A stretch of 64,000 nt of DNA, taken from Rhyacichthys aspro. Its lineage: Eukaryota > Chordata > Actinopteri > Gobiiformes > Rhyacichthyidae. The DNA lies in assembly GCA_036850595.1 (NCBI GenBank), contig CM072156.1, positions 16,626,326 through 16,690,325 of the forward strand, read 5' to 3'. Position numbers and translations under genes: made by a program. Positions within the stretch are counted from its first letter, which is position 1. Each line of letters starts with the position of its first letter. Below the pieces are notes generated by a model. The model did no database searches. It worked only from the letters and a program-made list of their open reading frames with translations, and was not told where the DNA came from. This document shows, piece by piece, positions 22,632 to 34,000 of this stretch.

Positions 22632-23642
22632 ATGAATCCGACTGCTCTTCTGGCCCTCCTTCTTACTGGTACGATCTGTTAAAGGCACATATACTTCCTG
22701 TGGTATTCATTTTGTGATCTTGTTCAAATTTTTATGTTTTCGGCAGCTTATGTGGTCAATGGTGCTACAGTGCCGAAAGCTCTGTGGCAGTTTGGAAACA
22801 TGATCCAGTGTGTTCAGCCTGGTGTCAATCCTCTTAAATACAATAACTATGGCTGCTGGTGTGGCTTCGGAGGAAGAGGGACTCCTGTGGACGACTTAGA
22901 CATGTAGGTTCTAAACATCTACTAACCTGTCTTCTTTGCTTTAAGGACAAAGATACAATTTTGTATATTTCGCAGGTGCTGCAAAGTGCATGACAAATGT
23001 TATGAAAGAAGCAGGAAGATGCCTGGATGCTCCGGCATCGCCGATCTCCCTTATGTTGTGGTTTATGATCACACCTGCTCCAACCAGCAAGTGACCTGTT
23101 CAGGTAAATGAAGGCATCACTTACAGCATTCTTTTATTGGAATTTATTTATTGATGATTTGTACTAAGTTTAATTAAAGACTTTTTTTTTTTTTTTTACA
23201 CAAATTTAATTCAGATTTGAAGCTGTGACTCACACATAATGCTTGAGCAGCGCAGAAAAACATAAAAAAAACAAACAACTGTATAGAGATACTGAGATGA
23301 TGTGTAACCCCGAAGGATTACAGGCATTTACAGAGAAATTATTAATACTAAAAACTAAAGAGCCAAATTTAAATCTTTACTTCATCTTATCCCATAAAAC
23401 AAAAACATTGGCATTCAACACCATGATAGATCTTTGCAGAACTGTACGTGTGAATCATTTTGCGTTATTATACGGCTGCAAATTCACAAACTTATCCTAG
23501 GTCATATCTTTCTGCAGCTACCAATGACAAGTGTCAGGCTGCTGTGTGCGAGTGTGACCGTGTAGCAGCTCACTGCTTCGGGGAGGTCTCATACAACCCT
23601 GAAAACAAGGACGTGGATCCCAAAGTCCACTGTGTCAACTGA
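22632..23642 (+). CDS. pla2g1b: Phospholipase A2 group IB (pancreatic)
   Basis: Secreted calcium-dependent enzyme that hydrolyses the sn-2 acyl bond of phospholipids, mainly in digestion. Four coding exons (22632-22668, 22747-22903, 22976-23103, 23518-23642) give 148 residues, the usual precursor length. It has a signal peptide (MNPTALLALLLTAYVVNG), a short propeptide and the mature start ALWQFGNMIQC. The calcium loop is YGCWCGFGGRGTPVDDLD and the catalytic site is CCKVHDKCY, with His and Asp present. The group I disulphide pattern continues to CECDRVAAHCF. The third and fourth exons carry the Tyr and Asp of the catalytic network (IADLPYVV, CECDRVAA). Trp in place of Tyr in YGCWCG is a minor variant. 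It ends about 470 bases from the convergent prkab1 stop. Confidence 0.95.
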
Positions 23643-24112
23643 GTTACACAACCTTTGAAAACATTAAAAAGACACAATTTACAATTCAAGCTGCATTTCT
23701 TGGATTTTTTAATTCCCTTATAATTGTAACAAAAGCTGATGATGCTAAGGAGTTTATTTGGGGAATATTAGATGCAGATATTACAAGAGAAAAGTCAGAA
23801 TGTTTGTTTGCTCATGAATGTCAAGCTCACAGGCAGCTATAATTGTTTATCTCATCAGACATTTTAAATTCACAGTTAATTTCTACATCATTTACATGTT
23901 AAAGCATTTATATCATTATAATGTAGTGATTTTTTTCTGTTTGTATTTAGCTAAAAGATAACAAAAAAAATAAAAAATAAAGAGTCTGATTTTTTTTTAT
24001 GTAGCACCAACAATAAACAGCAAGTGCATGACGGAATGTTTTTTTAGGTTAGATATAAAACATTACAAAATTGAGATGAAAAACAGTATATCCAAATGCA
24101 TTGTATTGTGCT

Positions 24113-26069
24113 TTATATTGGTTTGTAGAGAAGGGTGGTCACATACTTCTTTTTGTATCGGTGTGTTGCACTGAGGACCATCACTCCATCCTGAAATTGA
24201 ATCCAGATGCAAAAATGACTTCTTTCCTGATTTTTTTCGTTTCCCTTTGGTCAATATCAGGTTGTTTGGAAATATTTGATTAATCAAAGTAATTCAAACT
24301 CTAAATAATGCTCTGTAAAAATCAACAGGTATACAAACTAGTTTATTTAAAACAGGCACTGAAATCTGTGTTTTGGGAACATCCCTACATATATTTTTGT
24401 GTGTTTGTTACCTTGATGGACAGGGCGTAGAGATGATTGAGCATTACGTGGTTTGGCTCTGGAAGCAGCGTCGGGTCACACTGATGCAGTTTAAAAAGAA
24501 ATGATTTCATTTAGATTACAACACACTTCCTGAACTGTGAACATTGTGGAGCTACAGTATGTGCACTTACAGAGACTCCAGTGTCTTTGTTCAGCAGCAC
24601 TTGCAGCAGGTGTGGAGGTAAGATCGGGGGATGTTTCATCTTGTCTTCTGCCTTGATTAGATATGCGTCTTGTTGGTAAGGGCCAGGCGGGGAACTGGAC
24701 AAATCTGAGAAAAACCCAACAAACTTGATTTACACATCAAATCTGGACAGGTAATAATAGAAAATAGTGGCCTTGAAAAGAGCCAGAGGTGTCCATACCT
24801 GAGAGGTCTGCTGAATCCTGAGAGTCAAGCTTTAGGGCATCAAACACTTCAAAGTCAGTCCTCTTCACCTGTATGACATTATTGACTGTTCCTGTCTTCG
24901 ATGTCACCACAGCCTGTAGAATGCAATGAAAGAGGTGAAAAAAAAAACCTTTGTATACAGTTTCTGGGACGATTTAAGCCAACAAGAACTCACCCCAGTG
25001 GGATCTAAGGTCCACTGTCCGTCTACACAGAACTTGTACTGGTGCTCTCCCTCTGGCAGATCCATAATGGCCACAAAGTTGTTCTGACTGGCACCAAAAT
25101 TCAACTTCTTAGCAGATATTGTTTTTAAATGTTGAACTTTTCATGAGTTGCAGTACCTTCTGTTTAGTGGGATCTTAGAGGTCCAGTTGTTGAAAGAGCC
25201 AGACACATAGACATCTTTGGCCACACCTGACCATCTGAACACTGTGGGTCTGGCCTGTGTTGGACATTTGCCTTCACTCTCAAGGTCGTGTTGCCAGGCT
25301 AGAAACTCCTGCAATTCTGGTGTAGCCTGGGCAGGGCAATAACACAACACGTTAGACCCACATCTCCTTTAAAGAATCGCAGCCTCTATCGCGCCATCTT
25401 TGCAGCACTGACTCAATGAATACACACAGAAGTGAATACCATCTCATTCTTTTGGATAAAAAACATGGTATGTTGTCATTAGCAACTGAGCTTTGATTTT
25501 GTGTTGTAGTCTATGGTATTATGGGGTCTATCTGTAAACTTTATATGTGCTATACAAAAAGCATATTGTTATTTTGTAAGTTTTAACATTAAACTTTAGC
25601 ATTTTGGTACGTTATTAATGCTCTATTCAGTATTATTCAACAACACACACTTATTTAACATAATCTCTCTCATTTCTGTGAGTCCCTTACTATCAGTGTG
25701 GCATTCCCATTTTGTGTGAAAGTCCAGAAATCTCTTACAGAGGGATAAGTAATGTATTCCTTACATTAGGTAATTGTCACATCCCAGTCTGGAGAATCAG
25801 ACGGGGGTACTGAGAGATTTTAAGTTAGTAAAACACACTTTTTATATCAACAAGGCTTATAAAACTGCTGTACAAATGCATTAGGTCATTTTTGCATCTG
25901 GACATATTCCAGTGAGTACCTTTGGGTCTTCTCTATGGAAGAGATCTGCGTCCTCAGTGCTGTCCATGAGGATTTTGGGACGGGTATCTTTGCCTCCACC
26001 TTGTTGTCCATCTCGGTATGACCTTTCACCCTGACCCCCGCTGCCTCTGTCACTGCTGCTGTTCCCCAT
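24113..26069 (-). CDS. prkab1: AMP-activated protein kinase subunit beta-1
   Basis: Scaffold and glycogen-sensing subunit of AMPK. Seven coding exons (26069-25920, 25326-25157, 25087-24994, 24913-24799, 24704-24571, 24480-24412, 24190-24113) give 269 residues; human beta-1 has 270. Gly2 in MGNSSS is the myristoylation site. The carbohydrate-binding module runs from about residue 75 (ARPTVFRWSG, VYVSGSFNNW, HQYKFCVDGQW) with the glycogen-contacting tryptophans and lysine. A Ser equivalent to human Ser108 is kept (RSQNNF). The C-terminal alpha/gamma-binding region is nearly invariant (SSSPPGPY, PPILPPHLLQVLLNKDTG, CDP-LLPEPNHVMLNHLYALSIK, RYKKKYVTTLLYKPI). A non-coding first exon probably ends at 26214 (CG|GTGAGTG) and joins an acceptor at 26083, just before the ATG. 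Confidence 0.95.
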
Positions 26070-26665
26070 CCCGCACTCGCCTCTGTGTATACGGGTAACG
26101 CATCGAGGTTAGTGCGCATTCAAAGGGCAGATGGCACCAGGAAACTAGTGTGCGTAAAGCAACTTTGTGCGTTACATTGTTATAAATATATTATAAATCA
26201 CTAAAACACTCACCGAAATCTTTACCGACGAAGTTTTTTTCCGCTGGTCACACAGAGGCCCTTGATGCAACACACATTTGTTTTTCTGCGTCTGGAGTTG
26301 TTGAAAATATCCCGTCGGCTTTACGCAGCTGGATCCAAGAAAGATTCTATGTGAAGGAGACTAACGCCACTGTTTCATTATAATGTCTTTTTGAAGTCTT
26401 TACTGCTCAACATAACGCACCTTACGGACGCTTGTAGCACTCTGCACAAAGTTTTGTTCCGTGGTGAAGAAAACACACCTCTTCCGCCTGCAGCAGCTCC
26501 ACACGGGGTTAAAGTTTAACCCCATGGGCGCCAAATATTTTAAGCAGATGTGGCATTATTAACACGACTACATCTTGACATTTTAGTTTAATCATTTTTA
26601 ACAGTGTTCCTTGAAATTATAACGCTTTTCACATTTTTGGCTCTATCAGAAAGTGTCCTTGTTGC

Positions 26666-26675
26666 GTCACGTGAC
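26666..26675. promoter_or_regulatory. CLEAR-type E-box palindrome upstream of prkab1
   Basis: GTCACGTGAC is a perfect 10-base palindrome matching the CLEAR motif bound by TFEB/TFE3 and also usable by USF/MITF factors. It lies about 600 bases upstream of the prkab1 ATG and roughly 200 bases above the GC-rich presumptive non-coding first exon. Binding is inferred only from the motif. Confidence 0.4.
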
Positions 26676-26699
26676 ATGCGATGACTGAGTTGTTCTCAC

Positions 26700-28780
26700 A
26701 GCTCTCAGATTTCACTCTCAAAACACAGTCACCAGCATTTCATTGTTGTTTAAACGCACATCCTTTGTTCCGCAGTAATATCTTACACTGGAATAATGCT
26801 TATCACAAAAAGTAATGCTTGATCTGAGGCGGTGTTGTGCTGTTGAAAGCATCCCTGTAGGTCTAATGATTTAACTCAGTGTTTGTGCACAGGGCAAGTG
26901 GGGTAAGGGGGTAAGATGAGCCAATAGGCAAGGGAAGCCACCTTGAAAGCTGTATTGTTATTGTCATGTGACCATGGACATTTAAGGCAGTCATCCTTTC
27001 AACAAGACTGAAAAAAATTAATTTAAATAAAAAAAATAATTTAAAAATGTATGTGAAAAACTGATTTTTGTGGCATATTCAGCAAAATTGTGTTTACATC
27101 AAAGCAAATGTATCCAGGTCCAGGTTAATGATTTGTCAGGCCATAAAACCATGGAAATAGTCTAGCTAAATGTTATCTTGAATAGGTAAGTTAGCTTGTT
27201 TTATCCAAAATGGTGGCTGTGGGGTAAAGTGAGCCAACCTAAGTAACAATAAGGAACTGAAGCTTTTTTGTTGTTGTTGTTGTTGTTGTTTGGGGGGGGG
27301 GGGGTTTTTTTTGGGGGCCCTTTTTTTTTTTTCCCCCGGGGGTTTTTGGGGGCCCCGGGGCAAGCCTGTTGCGCAATGATCACTTTCATGGTTTCAATTG
27401 TTTCTTCCAAAATCATTTAAAATTCAACATGGGCCATGGCTCCACTATTGCTTGTATTGAACGTTTAGACTAAAATATGTTAGAAAATTTTAAATTTAAC
27501 TTTGACACTTTTTTTGAGGGCCCATAATTTTCAAAACTTATGTCAAAATGAATTTTAATCATTTTGACTAAACTATGTCAATATATTTTTATTGTACACC
27601 ACCCCCTCCCCACAAATTATTTAAAAATGAATGAGAATCTAAAATCGAACCTAATAAACAGACAAAATCAGAAGCTAAAACAAACATAATCACTGGACTA
27701 AACAGACTAAATATTATAAAGTTCTGTCTTGACTTGTTTTTGCTGTCTCATGCTTCTCTCAGTAGGCCTTTCCAAACATCATCAAGGCTGGCCACTTATC
27801 AGTATGAGCATCGCCTTGTCTTTCCTGGCATCATAAAGCGCAGAGAATTTTATTTTCCTCATTACATTTTAATGCAGCCATCTCGTGTTGCTCATAGGCC
27901 AAAACAGCTGAAGGATCATGGAGAGGCACAAAGTTCACCAGCAGAATTAATAAGAAGATTAGTCTTTAATTTTTTCTTATTCGGTATAATTTTGAAACAA
28001 TGAGAATTACTGTGTCGACCAGGTCATGTGATCCCAGAGGACGTTATTTACAACAGCTGCCACAGACAGACGTGAGCTGGTGCAGCGGCGGAAACCTTCT
28101 TTGCTGCAAGAACTAACTTCAGCATCTAACAAATCATCAGATAGATATTCAACAACAACAAAGACCATTATTAAAAACATTGAGTGTGATTGACACTTTT
28201 TCCAGCCTGCACATTATAGCTGTTTAAGTGGATCTTGTTCTGTATAAATGTATTTTTATTTATGAAGAAAATAGGAAACATACACAGTTACAAAATCCAC
28301 AATTTAAAAATATCTGAGACTGTCAGTTCAATCAGAAATTGTTTACTCCTTTGATTTGGGTGCACATTTTCACACCCCACACGCCTCATCCTATTACTCC
28401 CAGCTACAACAGGAACAGCTGCTGGAGGCACTTCAATTTGGCCCAGCTACGGACACTACTTCACATTCAGCTTTGAGACTTAAGACACTCTAAGTGGGCT
28501 TTGAACTTAACTGATATGTGGTTTTTTTTTTGTTTTGTTTTGTTTTTTGTCGATGATGTCTAAATTCTCACCTAAATATATGCAAAATAAAAATGACTCG
28601 GGCAGAAGAGATTATGCTATTACTAGAAAAGATCTTGATGCACATGTAAGTACATAAGCAAAATAACTGCTCAGAAAAATATATCAAACACATTATACTC
28701 AGTGTGAAGGCTATCATAATGTAAAATATCCCACAAAGCATAAAACAATCGGATGGTGCATTGAGCAAAAAGTAACTTAC
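26700..28780. other. Spacer between prkab1 and the tmem233-like exon
   Basis: This is AT-rich and holds no supported coding exon, even though the second exon of a dispanin should lie here. Two copies of a GGGGTAA-(A/G)TGAGCCAA phrase (about 26910 and 27217) look like remnants of an interspersed repeat. A homopolymer-only tract sits at 27291-27360. Confidence 0.4.
27268..27360. repeat. GTT microsatellite followed by homopolymer-only tract
   Basis: About seven GTT units run into 70 bases made solely of runs: 13 G, 8 T, 5 G, 3 C, 12 T, 5 C, 5 G, 5 T, 5 G, 4 C, 4 G. On the minus strand it gives a false Lys/Pro-rich frame. Such a pattern is more like sequencing or consensus error than biology. 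Confidence 0.85.
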
Positions 28781-28942
28781 CAGCACAGAGAAAACCAGCG
28801 CCACAATGTTAATGGGCCATGCGGGGCAGAAACAGGTGAACATGGTGAGACAGAGGTAGTTCCTCAGAGGGGGGCTCTCCTGGGCCTCTCTGCGCTTCAG
28901 GACATCAGCCCTTTGCCCTACAGACACTCTGTGGGCGCTCAT
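28781..28942 (-). CDS. tmem233: Dispanin-family membrane protein, first exon (TMEM233-like)
   Basis: A single exon of exactly 54 codons starts at the ATG at 28942 and ends in phase 0 at a strong donor (CTG|GTAAGT). Residues 28-54, NYLCLTMFTCFCPAWPINIVALVFSVL, match the first membrane segment of dispanins. The best fit is TMEM233, which has NYLWLT, CFCPAYPINIVALVFS in the same place. TMEM233 is also next to PRKAB1 in human 12q24, which supports the name. The protein is expected in neuronal membranes. I could not find the second exon, which should encode a conserved NAKW-type segment and the second membrane helix, in the 2.7 kb before prkab1. The model is therefore incomplete. Confidence 0.75.
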
Positions 28943-29470
28943 GGCTGAGGGCTGAATGGTAGGACTGAGGCTGTGGTGGTCCGGGTAGGAGTGGGCACAG
29001 GGGGTGTGACACCAGACACGAGAGCAAGGCAGTGGTAATCAGCAAGTCACTATGTCTTACTCTGTTCATTTTAGATTTTTTTTTGTCATTAACTTTAACC
29101 AACTGAGATAAAAAAAAACAAACCCATCCATTTTGCTTTTGTAGAGTCAAATACAACTCAGTTGCTATTGGTATTTACCTGCTCCAACATTGTTTATAAC
29201 CCTGTAAACGATGAGGTAGGATTAGCCGAGTCTTCTCATGTGGTTGGATAAAAGGAGATATCAAAAATATATGCTTTGTTTGTTGCAAAGCAGAGGACTA
29301 AACCCAAGTCACTTAATACAATTTAACTGGCTTAACTTTTTTATTTAACTTCTCACTGATTGCATTATAAAAACTATTCCAGGCTCATGCAATGGTAACT
29401 AAAAGTCAAAACAGTTCATCCAGCAAAATTCAAATATTTTACAAGACACATATGTGGAATGTTTTAAAAT
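28943..29470. other. Upstream region of the tmem233-like gene
   Basis: A few hundred bases lie between the dispanin start and the presumed end of the musashi-1 3' UTR. There is GC-richer sequence just before the ATG. No coding exon is supported. Confidence 0.35.
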
Positions 29471-29472
29471 AA

Positions 29473-31016
29473 TTTATTAGGAATTTTAAAACTTTTTTTT
29501 TTTCTCTCAAATGAATAAACAGGAAAAAGAAAATCAGAAAACGTTACAGTGTTGACAAGGTTGTTATTTCTCAGTGAAAACAGCAGAAAAGTGTACAACT
29601 ACTGTGGCAGCCCGCAGCAGTGTGAGCAGGTATCAAAATGTTCAACTCAGCATTGTGCAGAGCAGAGGTGCTTTGTTCGGAAGCTAACATTTTAATATGA
29701 TGAGCCAGTGCAACATCCTCGTAGCTCTGAACGTACTTATTTTGGTCTAAAAAGAGCTGTCACATTGCTACAGTCGGTGACATCCAGTGGATATGCAGTG
29801 ATTATTGTGGGGCTAGACAAGTAAACATGAGTTAATAAGACTTTCTGCATTTCTTCTGAAAGGTTTCAGACACCCACAACTTGACAAAGATGTTAATATA
29901 ATCATTAAAAAACAAGTCAGATTAAAATTTCACATTTGTAACTGAGGTACCATCCCCAAAACAGCACATGGCACATTGGACTCCAATGTGTACAAAACCA
30001 ACACACAGCGATACTTAAACATCAGCCCATCAGCAAAGCAATCATAGTCAGAACTGTGCATGAGAGCTGCACATACAAGTCCTTCATTTCATTCACAAAC
30101 AATCAACAAACATGAAGCATCACAGTTAAATGACAAAGTAAGAAAAACAGTTTTTTACTCTCCTTACACAGAGCTTTGTCAAACTCACATATCCCCAAAG
30201 GTAGCGCTGACAAACACTGAAACTCTGATACGTAACAGCTGAGGTTGCCAACACTTAAGGATCTTAAAAGAAATGTCGTTTCTCCAAAGCCTCCCAATCC
30301 CCAAACACAAAAATGTGTTGACCCTTCCCTCCCAAAATGTCCTATTTACAATATATTACAAAATTGTACAGCGTTCATAGGCCTGTGTATAACTGACTAA
30401 TGACCTTTTTTGTCTGACCATTATTAGTGTATCAAGTTTTGTTAAAAAAAACCTACCAAGATATACATTTTGTGACACATTTCAAGAAATAGTATTAATC
30501 ACAAATGTTTTGTTAAAATTCAGTATGAACTAGTGACAAATATACAATTTTTCAAAACATATTACATCTTGACCATTAAACATATGGCGATCAGATTCAG
30601 AGGTCAAATACCTCATAAAAATGCAGCCAAATCAAGTTGAAATCATTGCTGTCACATGAACAGGGGAACAAAAAAATGGACAAAAAACAATAAGATACAG
30701 CATCTGCATTTGTTGCTCTGACTGATAAAACTTTAAAGATGGTGCGTTTGAATCTTCTGAGGAGAAGGTGAGTTTAGTACGGTGTCATTCGGCTCCGTTG
30801 GGTCAACACTGACACCAGGGAAGAGGGGTATAGAGAGGGCCAGCTGCCCGACTGCAGAGGTGGACTAGACAGAGTCAGGCTAGATCAGCTCCAGGTCAGC
30901 TTCAACTCCTTCCAGCTCTACAGCCCTGCACTGACACACACACATAGAATTACTAAAACTGAATACTACACTCTGCTTAACAATGGCATTGTAAACAAAG
31001 GGACTGACTTACACTC
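29473..31016 (-). other. msi1: Musashi-1 3' UTR
   Basis: About 1.5 kb follow the msi1 stop codon on the minus strand. A polyadenylation hexamer AATAAA (TTTATT at 29473-29478 on the plus strand) gives a natural end. The stretch holds no open frame with recognisable content. Long regulated 3' UTRs are expected for this RNA-binding protein. Confidence 0.5.
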
Positions 31017-34000
31017 TCAGTGATAGCCATTAGTGAAGGCTGTGGCAATCAAAGGGCCCTGTCAAAACAAGCAGACATGTTTAACATTCAAACGTTGAAT
31101 ATTTTCTTTTTCTTAAAGGTCAGCTAACTCAAGCCAACTGCTGCCCCTTCCTCAGTTCAAAATCATGTCATCTTTCAAAAAAGTGCATAACAGTGCTAAC
31201 AGAGTCATGAATGATGCCAAGACCAAAACAAAACCAAAACAAGATCAACTGAAATCAAACCTTTAAAAGCTGTTTTTATCTAATCCCAAAAACGATGACA
31301 CTGCTAATAATCTGTCATTTCAATGTTGTATTGTGGAAGTCATTTTAAAAGGCCAAAAATCAAGACACTTGCTTGATAAAAAATGAAATGTGTTAAAAGC
31401 AATGACATTGGAGCTGCTGCACTTACCCCCAAACTGTGGCTGAATCCGGTGCTTGGGGCAGGACTCGCAGCGCTGAGGTAACTGCTCACAGCTGATTCCT
31501 GACTGGCTGCCCCGTACAGGTCGGCCATTGGCCCTGGGCTGCTCGTACCTAAAAACCCAGCTGAACGAGATGGGGTGGAGCCTGCCAGTAAAAAGCATCA
31601 GTGTTAAAAACATACATTTGCAGGTTTTGATTGATAGTTTTAAGTTATCCAGTTGTACCTCTGACTACAGCTGCAGCCGCTGCTGCTGCTGCCATTGGTC
31701 CGTAAGCTGTGAGAGGAATGGCTAGACAGACAAAAAAAAAAAGTTTGGTTTAGAAATGTTTCAAAGGCTCTAAAAGACATGTGACTAAAGTCTCTCTCCA
31801 GTGACGTCATTAAATAAACATGTATATTAGTTTTTAGAGAATATGCTTATTGTACAAAGAGGAAATGAATGAGTAAAGGCTGAGAGGACTGGACTGGAGA
31901 AAGATTTATTTGTACCTATCAACAGTCCTATTTAAGGCACCCGAGGAGGAGTGACAAACACAAACATGCAAACCAAATGACGTGGGTGATTGTGGTGGTG
32001 ATGCTGCTTGTAAAGTCCAGAGGAGGGACTGACTGACCTGTGAGTTCAGGGGGGTGGGGTGAAGTCAGAAGGGGGGTCCTCTCTAAGTGGAACTCTAAAA
32101 CAGAAACATCAGAGTGCTGTGAGACACACACCGCCAACTCCAGACACAAAAACACACGGACCAACAGATGCAGGGAGACACTTCAGAGCAGAGGACAGGA
32201 GGTACTGCATGGACGCTACAGATGGGGACAGTTCAGGTTTAGGGAACTGACAACACAGAAGCAAATGTTACATGATACAAATACAACTTGATATTCTGTG
32301 GACATGCTGCTAAACACACACGCGTACACAGCATTCACACTGAGCAGATGCATTTCCACTCCCTGATATTTACAAGCAGCCTTTTACACTTAGTGTTTTA
32401 TGGAGACATGTTTGTATTTGTGAGTTATTCAGTTTAATGCATATATAATGTCCACACTAAGAAATTTGTCTGGATTTACACAAGGGCTAACTAGTTTTTT
32501 TTAAACCATTAGTGCAGAGACTTCACTTAAAGAACCTGTTTTAGTTTAAAATACAAAATACTGCCATGTTGCTTTCTTGTCTAAACATTGTGGTAATGTG
32601 ATGAGGAGTGAGTCTGTCATTATGTCTAAAATGTTAATTCAGACAATCCTTTTAATTCTGCAATGATGTTTTGAAACAGAAACGTATTAGTATGGACATT
32701 GTCTCACATTATACATTCTTTAAAATAAGAAAGGTTTTACAATTTCTTTGGTTTAATTGATTAATGGCGAAAGCTGTCAACGTACTGGATAGGCCTACTG
32801 TGGCGGCCTATTCAAATTTCCCCACTTTGGCATTTAAACAGAAAAACAAGCTATTTTGTTTTCTATACTATTCACTCACTACACTAATTAAAGTTAACTG
32901 CAAAAGGGGAGCACTATTTTCAGGAGCTGTGTTACTTATGTGTCACAAATGCAGTGCTGAGTTTACCGGGAAACTGGTAGGTGTAGCCGGGTGTGATGCC
33001 AGCGTAGCTCCGGCTGGTGTAGGTGGCTGTCTGGAAGCCGGGGTAACCTGTGGAGAAGAGCTCAGAGTTAACATCTTAAATCTCAATCAATCAAATCTAC
33101 TCGAAAGAACTGGGTTGATTTTATGAACAAAAGCGCCCTCTAACTGTCAAGCACGGTACAGTCAGTGACATACAGGTGTTGGATATTCTACACCTGAGAT
33201 CTGGATTTCTGCAGAGCTTGCGGTTTTCAGTTTCACTCCCAGCATTTCTCACCTCGTAGAGATTGTGTTTGTAAAAAAAGAAACGACTCAGAGAACAAGA
33301 AAACAACTTTACTAAAATGACATGTGTTTTGCTTGATTGATGGCATACACTTCACAACATCATTTATCTGTTGTAGGTGTAAGATTTAAGATGGCCTCTC
33401 TTTTTGTTTGCACACTGCATTTTGGAAAAAAACACCATACAGTAAATGTGATTCAAACTAAACTAATTAAATGTTAATCCTCTAATGCTGCACTGCTCAG
33501 AGTGAACAGTAGATGGAGGCATTAGTGCGCTGCAAGTTTTAACTGAGTTTATCGCTGCAATTCCTGCATGAATGAGTTAGTATATTAAATAACAACAGTG
33601 AAAAGTATTCAGTTTATTTGGAATTCAGCCATGAGTTGTAATGTAACTACATCAATACTATATGTAATTTGATGCTGTATTAATTAATTGGAATTGCAAT
33701 ACGTTGACTACAGTAGCTGACAAATATTAATTTATTTCTATTATTTTGCCTCTCTTACTGTAATATTCCCTTTCAATTTGCTTTTATTATTTTCTGCTCT
33801 TATTTTCTTACTAATACTTCCCTTCACTGCTGTGATAATATACAACTGTATTTCCCCATTGTGGCTCTAAGGCAAATACTATGCACAAATAGTGACTTCA
33901 AGAGATTAAGAGTAGATGGTGTAGCGCATGAACAGCCCAGTTAAATGGTCAACTGTGGCCCCAGGAGGTCTGAGATGACCTTTACAGCAGCTGGGGTATT

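Noticed and set aside
27166..27416. Lys/Pro/Asn/Gln-rich minus-strand frames
   Set aside because: They are produced by the GTT microsatellite and the homopolymer tract.
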